Part shown: in pieces, positions 8,849 through 18,304 of the stretch | Layout: the number at the start of each line of letters is the position of its first letter | How positions within the stretch are numbered: the stretch's first letter is position 1 | Assembly: GCA_039613835.1 (NCBI GenBank) | Contig: CP154827.1 | Location: forward strand, 528,501-592,500 | Origin: Acetobacteraceae bacterium | Lineage (GTDB): Bacteria > Pseudomonadota > Alphaproteobacteria > Acetobacterales > Acetobacteraceae | Reading direction: 5' to 3' | DNA: 64,000 nucleotides | Program-made: the position numbers and the translations under genes | The notes under the pieces: generated by a model | The model's database searches: none | The model's input: the letters and a program-made list of their open reading frames with translations, nothing else | Told to the model about the DNA's origin: nothing

Positions 8849-9412
8849 TTACTGGAAATTTGTGTAGCGGCGCGCCATTTCGGCCTCGAACTCCCCGAAT
8901 TCCTTCACGAGCCTTACAAAAAGGGCATCGCAGGCCAGTAGAGCGTCTTGCTCAAAGAGGCTTCCTGCAAATTGACGTGAGTCAGATGCCGGAATTTCGA
9001 GGGTGATGTCGGAAAGTTTCTGTAAGGCACTGTCCCCCGCGCGCGTAATTGAGATGACCTTCGCACCGACATCGTGCGCGATTTTTCCAAAATGGAGTGT
9101 CACATGCGTGGAGCCAGAGCCGGAAATCAGCATTAATACGTCTTCCGGCTGGATGGAGGGTGCGGAAGCTTCACCGACAAAATGCGAGTTGAGGCCAAGA
9201 TGCATGAAGCGCATGGCTACCATTTGCGCGACCAGACCGGACCGCCCCTGGCCGGAGAAAAACCACCGCATCCCCGTCTTCCCGCCTTTGGAAATGGCGA
9301 GGCAAAGCTCGGCGACGGCCTCAAGCTGGGTAGGCGCGATATTTCGCATGAGACGCGACGTCTCATCCCTGACGATTTGCAGACTGGCCTTGGTTGAAAC
9401 AAGCGATTTCAT
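8849..9412 (-). CDS. 6-phospho-3-hexuloisomerase-like SIS domain protein
   Basis: The 187-residue SIS-domain protein matches the HxlB/PHI type, which interconverts D-arabino-3-hexulose 6-phosphate and fructose 6-phosphate. The phosphosugar loops are visible as SGQGRSG (residues 53-59) and ISGSGST (96-102), and the C-terminus has the SLFEQDALLACDALFV stretch typical of PHI. Its ATG overlaps the stop of the upstream dehydrogenase remnant (ATGA), so it is the last gene of the sugar operon. No hexulose-phosphate synthase gene is nearby, which argues against formaldehyde assimilation. A role in using an unusual hexitol or hexulose is inferred from the neighbouring kinase, epimerase and dehydrogenase. 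It is the only enzyme gene of the operon with an intact frame. Confidence 0.85.
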   Translation of the reverse strand: MKSLVSTKASLQIVRDETSRLMRNIAPTQLEAVAELCLAISKGGKTGMRWFFSGQGRSGLVAQMVAMRFMHLGLNSHFVGEASAPSIQPEDVLMLISGSGSTHVTLHFGKIAHDVGAKVISITRAGDSALQKLSDITLEIPASDSRQFAGSLFEQDALLACDALFVRLVKEFGEFEAEMARRYTNFQ

Positions 9413-10127
9413 AATGTCACCATCGGCTTGATTGAATTCGGGTCTCGCGTGGCCTCAAGCGCATCCTGAACATGCGCCAAGTCATAACGCGCCGTTACCA
9501 TGGATGTCAGATCCACCTGATGGCGAGCAACCATTGAAATCGCGATCGGCCAGGTACCGGTATAGCGGAAAACACCTGTCAGCCAGATTTCCCGCGTCTG
9601 AAGCTCGGGGAAGGGATCGGCAGCTCATCGGCGCCCATCCCGACCAGAACGACATACCCGGCGGGACGCACGGCCTTGATGCCCGATTTGATGGCGGGCG
9701 TCGCGCCGGAACAGTCGATAAAGGTATCGACCCCCAAGAGATCGAGCGACTCTTTCAGCGGGTCAATCACGCGCGTTGCGCCAAATTGCAGGGCACGTTG
9801 TCGGCGGTCCGCCTGCATGTCTGTCACAATGATATGGGAAGCGCCCATGGCCTGGTCGCTAAGCAGATGGACATCGACCGGCCCGAGCCCTTCTGCAAGA
9901 ATCCGGTCAGTTTCCGCCAGGCGGACGCCCTTCGCCTCCGGGCTGAACATATCCGCATGGATCCAGCAATGCGCCTGCGCCAAAGCGCGCGCCACCTCGT
10001 GGCGTCGGGCGGGTGGCGCGGCGTAGAGGCTACCGCTAATCGTGGTCTCTGATCGCTTTGCCAGGCCAATTATCGCGGGATTGAGCGCGATCTGTTCCGG
10101 CCGTGTCTGCGGAATTGACTGTTTCAT
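9409..10127 (-). pseudogene. Deletion chimera: ribulose-phosphate-3-epimerase-like N-terminus joined to a zinc-type alcohol dehydrogenase C-terminus
   Basis: From the ATG at 10127 (overlapping the kinase stop as ATGA) the product reads TISGSLYAAPPARRHEVARA, WIHADMFSPEAKGV, PVDVHLLSDQ. This follows the ribulose/allulose-phosphate 3-epimerase pattern of beta strands one to three. At about 9850 it passes without a break into AMGASHIIVTDMQADRRQRA and FIDCSGATPAIKSGIKAVRP, the second half of the NAD-binding domain of a sorbitol/xylitol-type MDR dehydrogenase. The epimerase C-terminal half and the dehydrogenase zinc domain are missing. A further frameshift near 9590-9600 is needed to read LQTREIWLTGVFRYTGTWPI to the stop at 9409. 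An internal deletion followed by a 1-nt lesion is the simplest explanation. Confidence 0.75.
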
Positions 10128-11559
10128 CGGGTCAATTTCCCGTCGAACGCCGTCCAATCCGCCACACATGCGTAACGCTCAGATGCGGTTTCATAAGCGT
10201 GACGTAATTCCGTTCGGGGGTGAGCGGCGCAATCGAAATGCGGCCGCCTGAATGGCAGCGCCACGTGCCGGGGCCTCACTGGCATCTTCCGGATCGACAA
10301 TCAGCACGGGACGTTGCGTCAGGTCAGCGAGGATCTGACGATACGCCATGGATTTTGCGCCGCCGCCCGTCCAGGATGACTCGCCCCCCTGTCGCCTCCC
10401 CGGCGGCATTGATGCGTTTCTCACCCCGGGTCAGCGCCATCAACACACCTTCATGCGCGGCGCGGGCGAGGTCAGCGCGCGTAGTGGAAGAGGTCAGCTC
10501 GGCCAGGACGCCGCACGCATCAGGGCGATTGGGCTTGCGCTCCCCCTCCATGAAAGCGGCAAAAGAGGGGGAAGCGTACGGATCAGCCGAGAGGGCGAGG
10601 CGCCCGAGCTCGTCCAGCCCGACATTGAGCATCTGCCCGGCCCATTCCGTGACACGCGTGGCATTCAAAGTCGAAACGAGAGGCAGGTAGCCGCCCGTGC
10701 AATCGCTGACGCCATCGACAACCCCATCAAGATCCGCAACCGGGTTTGCCGACGTCGTAAAGACGACGCCGGATGTCCCTAAGACGTAAGCAACGTCTCC
10801 CTCCTTGACGTCTAGCCCCAGCGCGGCAGCGTGTTGGTCCCCTGCAGGGCCGATCAGCACGTCCTGTGCAAGGCCGAGACTATCGGCGATTTTAGGGTCA
10901 ACTCTTCCGGCTGCTTCGTTAGGCCCAAAGACGCGCGGCAGGAGGGGCATCCAGTCCCGATCCGGATTAATCAATTCAAGATATGCCGAAATATACTGGT
11001 CCGTTCGGGCATTATAGTAACCCGTGCCGGAGGCCTCGGACCGGTCTGTGACGTGCTGGCCGCATAATTGCAGGGTCAGCCAATCATGGGGCAGGCAGAT
11101 GCGTCGCATCCGTTGGAAATGCGATGGCTCATTTTCAGCGAGCCAGGTAATTTTGCTAAGGGTAAAGGCGGCGGTCGGGAGGGAGCCCACCGACTCAATC
11201 CAATGCTGCGCGCCGATTTTCTCCCGAAGATGCTGGAGCTGCTTCGCGCTCTCCGTATCATTCCATAATTTTACCGGGCGAATGGTGGCGCCGGTTTCAT
11301 CCAGCGCCACGAGCCCGTGACATTGTGCCGCGATTGATATGGCTCTGATATTCTGGCGTGACACACCGGATTGATCCACTGCGCGGCGCAGGGCTTTCTT
11401 GAAAGCCTCCCACCAGGCCGCCGGGTCCTGCTCGCTCCGAGGGCTGTGGGCGGGCGGATGGCTGGCGCTGCCTCTACCCAGCAGCGCGCCGTTTTCAAGG
11501 GCCCGGAGTTCGACTTTATATGATTGGGTCGAGCTATCGACCCCGACGACAACGGACAT
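10124..11559 (-). pseudogene. FGGY-family carbohydrate kinase (xylulokinase-like), frameshifted
   Basis: The N-terminus MSVVVGVDSSTQSYKVELRA is the FGGY phosphate-binding loop, and GPAGDQHAAALGLDVKEGDV and LGTSGVVFTT are family landmarks. The frame breaks near 10371, where CTGGACGGG needs one G fewer to give TGGGAKSMAYRQILADLTQR, the second ATP-site motif. It breaks again near 10215-10245, where the third frame ends RHAYETASERYACVADWTAF and stops at 10124, overlapping the next start. The restored length is about 478 residues, normal for xylulokinases. The substrate is probably a ketose such as xylulose, ribulose or a hexulose. The kinase should be inactive because the C-terminal ATP-binding part is lost. 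Confidence 0.82.
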
Positions 11560-11657
11560 GACTGTTCAAATCCCGATCATAAAAAACGTACTGGAAAAAG
11601 CGCCTGCCTCAAATTTTATGATGCTCCATCATCCGGCTGAGAGGGGAGAAAGTGCCA

Positions 11658-13064
11658 TCACGGAGGGATTTTTTCGATCTCCTCCAGGCTGCGCCCTTTT
11701 GTCTCCGGCACGCAGAAATAAACGAAGGCAAAAGCCCCGATGGAGACGATGCCGTATAGTCAGAATGTCCCTGACGCTCCCATCGACTGGATCAGGCTGA
11801 GGGTTGTGAGGCTGACGATTAGGTTAGATACCCACATGGAGACCGAGGCGAGACCCGTCCCCTTGCCGCGCACGGAGAGGGGAATGATCTCGGAATTCAG
11901 AAGCCAGATCACGACGGAGAGGCTGCCCCCGTTAAAGGCGATATAGACGAGCATCAAGATGACAACGGCCCATTGCGCGATGCCTGTTGGATGTCCGCCC
12001 CAGAAAGCGGCGCCCAGAACCAGGAGGGCGATGACGGAGAGCGGGATGAACACCAGCATCAGGCGTCGCCGACCGATATGATCGACCAGATATGTGCCGA
12101 TAACTGTCATGACGAGCAACGTCACCCCCACCCCGATAATGGCGAGAAGGGACGCTGAACTGCCGAAACCTGACTCAACCAGAATGGTCGGCGCATAGTA
12201 GATGACAGCGTTGATGCCCGTCAGCTGGCATAATATCGAGACGCCAAGGGCCGCGACGAGGGCAGGGCGCACCCAGGACCTGCCAAGGTCACGCCAGCGC
12301 CCCTGATCCGAATTATTTTCAGAGAGATTGCGGATCTGTGAGACTTCATTCTGCGCGTGGCCACGATGGCCACGAATGCGCGTCAGGATGAAAAGGGCCT
12401 CATGATGACGCGCGCGCCGGATGAGCCAACGGGGACTCTCCGGCATTTTGAGCATACCGAGGAAAAGCACCAGCCCCGGAAACGTTGCGAGGAAGAACAT
12501 GACACGCCAGTGCCCGCTTATGGCGTAGCCGATGAGGTAGGAGACGAGCTGGCCGCCCGCGATCATAACCTGAAACAGCACGACGAGGCCGCCGCGTCGG
12601 GCGGCGGGTGCGACTTCAGCGATATAGACGGGCATGATCTGTGTGACCGCCCCGACCGCAATCCCGAGGAAAAATCGTGTAGCGATCAGCCAGACTGTGT
12701 CCGGGGCGAAGCTTGTCGCAATCGAGCCCGCGATGAAAAGCAGCGCGACGGCAATGACCGTGCGTTTGCGGCCGAAATGATCACAGACCGGACCACTCGC
12801 CAGAGCGCCGAAAATGCCGCCAATGAGAATCGCGCTGGTGACAAGCTCCTTCCCGAAAGCGCTGAGACCGAAATCTGCGCTGATCGACAGGAGCCCTGCT
12901 GAGATGATCCCGGTATCGTAACCGAAAAGTACCCCGCCCAATGCAGCCATGATGACGACGAATCTGAGTGTTTTTTTCGCTGTGGAGGCGAGTTCCGCAT
13001 CACTCAGATGCGGCATGATCGGCATTTCGTCAGCGCCGTTACTGCTCTCAAACACGATGAGCAT
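11658..13064 (-). pseudogene. MFS sugar porter (SP family) with a premature stop
   Basis: Twelve-helix sugar:proton symporter of the XylE/GalP type. Landmarks are GGVLFGYDTGIISAGLL, CDHFGRKRT, PESPRWLIRRARHHEAL and QLTGINAVIYYAPTI. The reading frame stops at a TGA (11760-11762) directly after SMGASGTF. The same frame continues LYGIVSIGAFAFVYF, CVPETKGRSLEEIEK to a stop at 11658, the canonical SP-family end. A single TGG-to-TGA change therefore removes the last helix and the PETKG motif. The start at 13064 is preferred for its GGGAGAGG binding site; 13025 and 13136 are alternatives. It would import the substrate of the kinase gene downstream. Confidence 0.85.
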
Positions 13065-13084
13065 CCTCTCCCTGTACGCGTTTA

Positions 13085-13165
13085 ATGAGATGTTTGTGAC
13101 GTTTCGCGTGACAAAAAACAAGCATGATTCGCCCATATGTCAAAATTCTCGCCCATTTGTGATAT
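13085..13165. promoter_or_regulatory. Candidate SorC-type operator: 20-bp-spaced direct repeats in the divergent promoter
   Basis: Two near-identical 14-mers, TCGCCCATATGTCA at 13129-13142 and TCGCCCATTTGTGA at 13149-13162, start exactly 20 bp apart, about two helical turns. A partial third element TTTGTGA lies near 13093-13100. They fill the space between the divergent porter operon and the SorC-type regulator gene, where such tetrameric regulators bind. The assignment rests on position and repetition only. Confidence 0.5.
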
Positions 13166-13198
13166 GGTGCGGTTGAAGTTTGGATGAGGAAGATGGAA

Positions 13199-14128
13199 AT
13201 GGGGCCTGCGGAACGCGTGCTGGCGGTGTCTGTCGCGCGGCAATATTACCTTGAGGGCGTGAGCAAAATCGATATTGGCAAGAAGCTTGGCATGTCACGC
13301 TATAAAGTGGCGCGTCTTCTGAATGCCTGCATTGAGTCGGGTCTCGTGCAGATACACATCAACGACTCCGGCCGGGTCGATACGGCCTTATCCGAGGCGC
13401 TGCGTGCGCGTTTCGGGCTGAGACATGTGCTGGTTGCTGAAACCTCTGATGCGTCTGTCGATAACATGCGACTCACACTCGGTGGTCTGACGGCGGAATT
13501 ATTGGAGGAAATCATCTCCTCGGAGGATGTCCTTGGTGTGGCCTGGGGACGCACGATCGACGTTGTTGCGCAGAAGATCCGCGCTTTGCCCGATTGTGCC
13601 GTGGTGCAAATGACCGGTGTGGCCGGGGCGGTGGAAGCAAATTCCGTTGACCTTGTGCGGCGCTTTGCGGCTGTCGCGCGTGGGGAAAGCTACCCGATTT
13701 ACGCGCCACTGGTCGTGTCGGATGAGGCGGCGTTAGGGGTTTTTCAGCGCCAGCAGGGAATTCGCGACGTGATGGATCATTGGCTGAAAATCACCGTCGC
13801 TGTTATCGCCATTGGCGGGGCGACGTCTGAGGACTCGCAGCTCTACGACGTTCTGGATGAAGCGGATCGTGCGGAAATCGACGCCGCCAAAATGGCCTGC
13901 GAAATCTGCGCCATCCCCTTTGATGCGGCGGGCCAGCCACTTCAGACAGGCTTCAGCCGCCGGACAATGGGGGTATCCTTCGACAGTTTGCGCAACATCC
14001 CCCACGTCATTGCCGCAGCTGGCGGCCCCGGCAAACAAAAAGCCATCCTCGCCGCCCTCCGTAGCGGCGCAATCACATCACTCGTCACGGATCAGTCAGT
14101 GGCCCGGTATTTGATGGGGATGGGGTGA
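13199..14128 (+). CDS. SorC/DeoR-type sugar-binding transcriptional regulator
   Basis: The N-terminal helix-turn-helix reads YYLEGVSKIDIGKKLGMSRY followed by KVARLLNACIESGLVQI. The remainder is the sugar-phosphate-binding SorC effector domain, with GVAWGRTIDVVAQKI, VQMTGVAGAVEANSVDLVRR and the C-terminal AAGGPGKQKAILAALRSGAI. The gene diverges from the sugar porter and probably controls the porter-kinase-epimerase-dehydrogenase-isomerase operon in response to a phosphorylated sugar. The start is ambiguous: 13184, 13193 and 13199 are in frame, and 13199 has the best-spaced GAGGA. It is intact although most of its presumed target operon is broken, which suggests recent decay. Confidence 0.88.
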   Translation: MGPAERVLAVSVARQYYLEGVSKIDIGKKLGMSRYKVARLLNACIESGLVQIHINDSGRVDTALSEALRARFGLRHVLVAETSDASVDNMRLTLGGLTAELLEEIISSEDVLGVAWGRTIDVVAQKIRALPDCAVVQMTGVAGAVEANSVDLVRRFAAVARGESYPIYAPLVVSDEAALGVFQRQQGIRDVMDHWLKITVAVIAIGGATSEDSQLYDVLDEADRAEIDAAKMACEICAIPFDAAGQPLQTGFSRRTMGVSFDSLRNIPHVIAAAGGPGKQKAILAALRSGAITSLVTDQSVARYLMGMG

Positions 14129-14321
14129 GGGGGCGGAGGCTTGAAAAGGCTCAGATTGCGGCGACGATGCAATGCCCCCGCCCGATTTTAGTGACTCCCA
14201 GAAAAACCCATATTTCGTGCGCTTGCGCGAGGGGGGTAAGAGGCCATGAGAGAAGTTTACGGTGGAAAATCGGGAAAATAAAGGGGTGTGAAAGGGGATG
14301 AGAAGCCGTGATAACGGTTGC

Positions 14322-14414
14322 TGGCGGAGGGGATGGGATTCGAACCCACGGTACGGCTTGACACCGTACAACGGTTTAGCAAACCGCCGCCTTCAGCCAC
14401 TCGGCCACCCCTCC
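14322..14414 (-). tRNA. tRNA-Ser (GCT)
   Basis: Class II tRNA with a long variable arm. On the minus strand the acceptor GGAGGGG pairs with CCCCTCC, the D arm is GGCCGAGTGGCTGAAGGC, the anticodon loop in CGGTTTGCTAAACCG carries GCT, the variable stem is GTACGG/CCGTAC, and CCA is encoded. It stands alone upstream of nothing obvious and downstream of gatB. Confidence 0.94.
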
Positions 14415-14506
14415 GCCGTGAGGGACGTTGTTTACACGACGTTTGCAACTGTGCTTCTAGGGGGAATTAGCATGGACGTCAAACCCCCTTTAATACTGAA
14501 ACGCGA

Positions 14507-15964
14507 TTATCCGGCGAGTATTTTTTTCAGCAGGTCATTGACAAGGGCGGGGTTGGCTTTTCCCTTCATCGCCTTCATGACCTGCCCGACAAAAAACCCG
14601 AAAAGCTTGTCTTTTCCGCTGCGATATTGGGCCAGCATTTCCAGGTTTGCATCCAGAACCGCCGTGATCGCCGCTTCGATTACCCCCGTATCCGTGACCT
14701 GCTTCAGCCCGCGTTTCTCAACGATGTCACGCGCGGAAGCCTCCGACGCAAACATCTCCTCCAGAACTTCCTTGGCGATCTTGTCGTTGATCGTCGAATC
14801 CTGAATCAGCTTGAGCAGACCCGCGAGGCGTTGCGCCGAGATCGGGGAGCGGTCAATTCCAACGCTCAGTTTATTGAGCCCCGCAAAGAAATCCCCCAAC
14901 ATCCAATTTGCCGCCAGACGCGGCTCCAATTCTTTCGCAAGAATCTCGTAAAAATCCGCCACGGCTTGCTCCGTGGTCAGAATACCGGATTCGTATCGGC
15001 TGACCCCATATTGCGCCTCTAACCGGGCACGTTTCGGCTCGGGGAGTTCCGGCAGGTGATCACGCAGCGATTTGACCCACTTTGCGTCGAGGACCAGCGA
15101 TAAAAGATCCGGGTCAGGAAAATAACGGTAATCATGCGCATTTTCCTTGCTGCGCATGGAGCGCGTCTCACCGCGCACATGGTCAAAAAGCCGCGTCTCC
15201 TGCTGCACTTCGCCACCCGATTCCCAGACTTCCACCTGACGTTGGGCTTCAGCCTGGATGGCCTGCATGACAAAGCGGATTGAATTGACGTTCTTGACCT
15301 CACAGCGTGTGCGATAGGCTTCCCCTTTCTTGCGCACGGAGACATTCACGTCTGCGCGCATGGAGCCCTCTTCCATATTGCCGTCACACGTGCCGAGATA
15401 ACGCAGGATCTGTCGAAGCTTGCGCAGATAGGCCCCGGCCTCCTCCGGTGAGCGCATATCGGGCTCACTGACGATCTCCATAAGCCCGACACCGGCGCGG
15501 TTAAGGTCAATCAGAGTGAGTTCCGGGTCCTGATCATGGATCGACTTACCTGCATCTTGTTCAACATGCAGGCGTGTCACGCCGATTTTCCGCGTTTGCC
15601 CATCGGCAAGCTCGATCTCAATTTCACCTTTTCCCACAATCGGGTGTTCAAACTGGCTGATCTGATATCCCTGCGGCAGGTCGGCGTAGAAATAATTTTT
15701 GCGGTCAAACCGGCTGAAAAGATTGATCTGCGCATTGAGTCCGAGGCCCGTCCGGACGGCCTGCGCAACGCATTCCTCATTCAAAACCGGCAACATGCCG
15801 GGGAAGGCGGCGTCAACCAGACTGACCTGCGTATTGGCCTTAGCCCCGAACGCTGTCGGTGCGCCGGAGAAAAGCTTGCTTTGACTGACGATCTGGGCAT
15901 GGACTTCCAGCCCGATCACGACTTCCCAGGCGTCCGTTGCGCCTTCAATGATATAGGTGCGCAT
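14507..15964 (-). CDS. gatB: Asp-tRNA(Asn)/Glu-tRNA(Gln) amidotransferase subunit B
   Basis: Tetrahedral-intermediate-forming subunit of the GatCAB complex that converts Glu-tRNA-Gln (and Asp-tRNA-Asn) to the amidated form. Key segments are [40 protein letters not shown] and [19 protein letters not shown], with the YqeY-like C-terminal tRNA-binding domain at the end. The ATG at 15964 shares one base with the gatA stop (TGATG), and GGAGGGG lies just upstream inside gatA. The 485-residue length is normal. Presence of gatCAB implies no canonical glutaminyl-tRNA synthetase route for at least one tRNA. Confidence 0.97.
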   Translation of the reverse strand: MRTYIIEGATDAWEVVIGLEVHAQIVSQSKLFSGAPTAFGAKANTQVSLVDAAFPGMLPVLNEECVAQAVRTGLGLNAQINLFSRFDRKNYFYADLPQGYQISQFEHPIVGKGEIEIELADGQTRKIGVTRLHVEQDAGKSIHDQDPELTLIDLNRAGVGLMEIVSEPDMRSPEEAGAYLRKLRQILRYLGTCDGNMEEGSMRADVNVSVRKKGEAYRTRCEVKNVNSIRFVMQAIQAEAQRQVEVWESGGEVQQETRLFDHVRGETRSMRSKENAHDYRYFPDPDLLSLVLDAKWVKSLRDHLPELPEPKRARLEAQYGVSRYESGILTTEQAVADFYEILAKELEPRLAANWMLGDFFAGLNKLSVGIDRSPISAQRLAGLLKLIQDSTINDKIAKEVLEEMFASEASARDIVEKRGLKQVTDTGVIEAAITAVLDANLEMLAQYRSGKDKLFGFFVGQVMKAMKGKANPALVNDLLKKILAG

Positions 15965-17439
15965 CACAGCCCCTCCGCGAAATAAGCAGGGCGGTGCGTG
16001 AATGATGCGGCGTCTTCCAGCACCCGGCCGGCTGCAAACATGGTTTCTTCCTCAAAGGCGCGGCCGATCAATTGCAGACCAAGCGGCAAACCTTCCCCAT
16101 TGAGACCTGCGGGCAGGGAAAGGGCGGGCAGGCCGGCCAGGCTGGCGGGCACGGTGAAGATGTCATTCAGATAAACTTGCACCGGATCACTTGGCTTTTC
16201 ATCCTGCGCGAAGGCGGCGCTGGGTGCTGTTGGAGTCAAAAGCACATCAACATCCGCGAAAACGGCATCAAAATCGCGCTGGATCAGTGTGCGTACTTTC
16301 TGCGCGTGCAGGTAATAAGCGTCGTAATAGCCGGATGAAAGCACGTGCGTGCCCATCAGAATGCGGCGGCGGACTTCCTCCCCGAAACCCGCGCGACGTG
16401 ACGCCTCATAAAGCGCGTCCAATGTGTCAGCGGCGACTCGCGTCCCGAAACGCACCCCGTCATAACGAGCGAGGTTGGAGGATGCCTCGGCAAGCGCAAC
16501 AATGTAATAAACGGGCAGGCCATGTTGCGTATGGGGCAGGGAGACGTCGACGATGTGGACCCCCGCCTCAAGCAGCCATGCGATTCCCTGGTCCCAGAGC
16601 ACCTGGATTTCCGTGGGCAATGTGTTGGGGCGATATTCTTTGGGGATACCGACGCGCAGCCCCTTCACGCCGCGATTTAATGCGTCTGCGTAAACAGGCA
16701 CGTCGCGCTGTGCGGAGGTGCTGTCATGGGGGTCGAAACCGGCCATGGATTGCAGCAGCAACGCGCAATCAGCAAGATTGGCGGCCATGGGGCCCGCCTG
16801 GTCAAGCGAACTGGCGAAGGCGATTGTCCCGAAGCGTGAGCATCGACCGTAACTTGGTTTGACGCCGGTAATGCCGCAGAAAGCCGCGGGCTGCCGGATG
16901 GAACCGCCTGTATCCGTGCCCGTCGCGCCCAACGCCATCCCCGCGGCAACCGCTGCCGCTGACCCACCGGATGAACCACCCGGCACGAGGCGCTGCTCGG
17001 AAGAAGCGCGTTTCCAGGGGTTGGTCACGGGGCCGAAATGGGAGGTCATATTCGTCGACCCCATCGCGAATTCGTCAAGATTGGCCTTACCCAGAAAAAC
17101 AGCGCCGTCCTGGAGGAGATTTTGCGTGACCGTACTTTCATAAGGTGGCTTGAAATCTTTCAGGATCGCGCTTGCTGCCGTGGTCCTGACCCCTTTTGTG
17201 CAAAAAAGATCCTTGACGGCCAAAGGTAAACCGTCAAGCGGCAGGGCTTCACCCTTTGCGCGGCGCGCGTCGGAAGCTTTCGCCTGGGCCCGCGCGCCTT
17301 CCGGGTCAAGCGTGATGTAGGCGTTGATCTCAGGGTTCAGCCGTTCCGCGGCGGCGAGAAAATGATCCGTCACTTCCAGCGCTGAAATCTTTTTGGCGCG
17401 GAGGGCGTCACGTGTGGCAGCAAGGGTCATGCGGGACAT
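15964..17439 (-). CDS. gatA: Asp-tRNA(Asn)/Glu-tRNA(Gln) amidotransferase subunit A
   Basis: Amidase-signature subunit that releases ammonia from glutamine. The catalytic Ser-cisSer-Lys triad is visible as Lys in LPLAVKDLF (about residue 76), the GGSSGGS loop (154-160) and [11 protein letters not shown] with the nucleophilic Ser near 180. The 491-residue length matches the family. It sits between gatC and gatB with 1-nt overlaps at both ends, so all three are translationally coupled. Confidence 0.97.
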   Translation of the reverse strand: MSRMTLAATRDALRAKKISALEVTDHFLAAAERLNPEINAYITLDPEGARAQAKASDARRAKGEALPLDGLPLAVKDLFCTKGVRTTAASAILKDFKPPYESTVTQNLLQDGAVFLGKANLDEFAMGSTNMTSHFGPVTNPWKRASSEQRLVPGGSSGGSAAAVAAGMALGATGTDTGGSIRQPAAFCGITGVKPSYGRCSRFGTIAFASSLDQAGPMAANLADCALLLQSMAGFDPHDSTSAQRDVPVYADALNRGVKGLRVGIPKEYRPNTLPTEIQVLWDQGIAWLLEAGVHIVDVSLPHTQHGLPVYYIVALAEASSNLARYDGVRFGTRVAADTLDALYEASRRAGFGEEVRRRILMGTHVLSSGYYDAYYLHAQKVRTLIQRDFDAVFADVDVLLTPTAPSAAFAQDEKPSDPVQVYLNDIFTVPASLAGLPALSLPAGLNGEGLPLGLQLIGRAFEEETMFAAGRVLEDAASFTHRPAYFAEGL

Positions 17440-17726
17440 TATTCAACCACCTTCGGCACAGCGTAAAACGGGCCGCGCCGCAGGGGCGCATTGCCTAAAA
17501 CATCTTCCCCGTCATTTTCCAGAGCGACTTTATCCTGACGCATGCGCAGGGTTGCGACACCCGCGCCAGTCATGGGAGGCACGTTGGAGACATCGACATT
17601 TTTAAGTTGCTCGACCCATCCGAGAATATGATCAAGTTCCGACCCGACTTCGGCGCATTCCTGAGGCGTCAGGCCGATGCGGGCCATTTTGGCGATCCGC
17701 ATGACAGATTCTGTGTCCAACGACAT
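17439..17726 (-). CDS. gatC: Asp-tRNA(Asn)/Glu-tRNA(Gln) amidotransferase subunit C
   Basis: Small structural subunit that clasps GatA and GatB together. The 95-residue sequence starts [20 protein letters not shown] and contains the conserved [20 protein letters not shown] segment and a C-terminal region ending YAVPKVVE. Its stop overlaps the gatA start (TAATG). It is the first gene of the gatCAB operon and diverges from ruvX across a 72-bp promoter region. Confidence 0.95.
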   Translation of the reverse strand: MSLDTESVMRIAKMARIGLTPQECAEVGSELDHILGWVEQLKNVDVSNVPPMTGAGVATLRMRQDKVALENDGEDVLGNAPLRRGPFYAVPKVVE

Positions 17727-17798
17727 AAATTCTCGACTTTCCTGCTGAGGGGTGGGTAGGGAAGAGTGTTAATTTTGGTCGGGTTATAACGCTGAATC

Positions 17799-18266
17799 AT
17801 GTCCCTGTTCAATCCATACAAGCTGCGCGCCGCGCTCGGACGACATCAACGTGTGCTGGGCATCGATCCGGGAAGCGTTTCCGTTGGTCTCGCCTTGAGT
17901 GACATCAGTCTGATGCTGGCCTCACCCTACCATGTCATTAAGCGGCAGAAGCTGGGGCAGATGGTGGCCGAAATCTCCGCCATTGTCGCCGCGGAGGGCG
18001 TGGGCGCGCTGGTTTGCGGCCTGCCCCTCAGCATGAACGGGGAAAAGGGACCGGCGGCACAAGCGGCTGAAGACTGGCTGCGTGATCTCTCCACACGTCT
18101 CAACCTTCCCGCTTGTTGTTGGGATGAGCGTCTTTCCTCCTCCGCTGTCAATCGCTTTCTGATTGAGGAAGCCGGCATGACCCGTAAAAGAAGGGCGGCG
18201 GTCGTGGATAAAATGGCCGCGTCCTACATGTTGCAAGGCTGGCTTGACGCGACACGCGACAGATAA
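17799..18266 (+). CDS. ruvX: Putative pre-16S rRNA nuclease RuvX/YqgF
   Basis: RNase-H-fold nuclease proposed to trim the 5' end of 16S rRNA. The first motif is LGIDPGSVSVGLALSD with the catalytic Asp, followed by VCGLPLSMNGEKGPAAQ, the WDERLSSSAVNRFL motif (Asp-Glu) and a C-terminal VDKMAASYMLQGWLD with the last acidic residue. The 155-residue length is standard. It diverges from gatCAB, an arrangement conserved in related bacteria. Confidence 0.93.
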   Translation: MSLFNPYKLRAALGRHQRVLGIDPGSVSVGLALSDISLMLASPYHVIKRQKLGQMVAEISAIVAAEGVGALVCGLPLSMNGEKGPAAQAAEDWLRDLSTRLNLPACCWDERLSSSAVNRFLIEEAGMTRKRRAAVVDKMAASYMLQGWLDATRDR

Positions 18267-18304
18267 GGTCCGCGCGTGTCGCAGCCCAAGTCAGGGCAGG
18301 GGGT

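Noticed and set aside
6761..8850. Genomic island integrated at tRNA-Val
   Set aside because: No repeat of the tRNA 3' end and no integrase were found downstream.
9432..10052. Long plus-strand frame opposite the epimerase-dehydrogenase chimera
   Set aside because: Composition mirrors the real minus-strand codons and no family features are visible.
14298..14804. Plus-strand open frame with WDSNPR-like residues near tRNA-Ser
   Set aside because: This is the well-known spurious translation of a tRNA gene plus the antisense of gatB.
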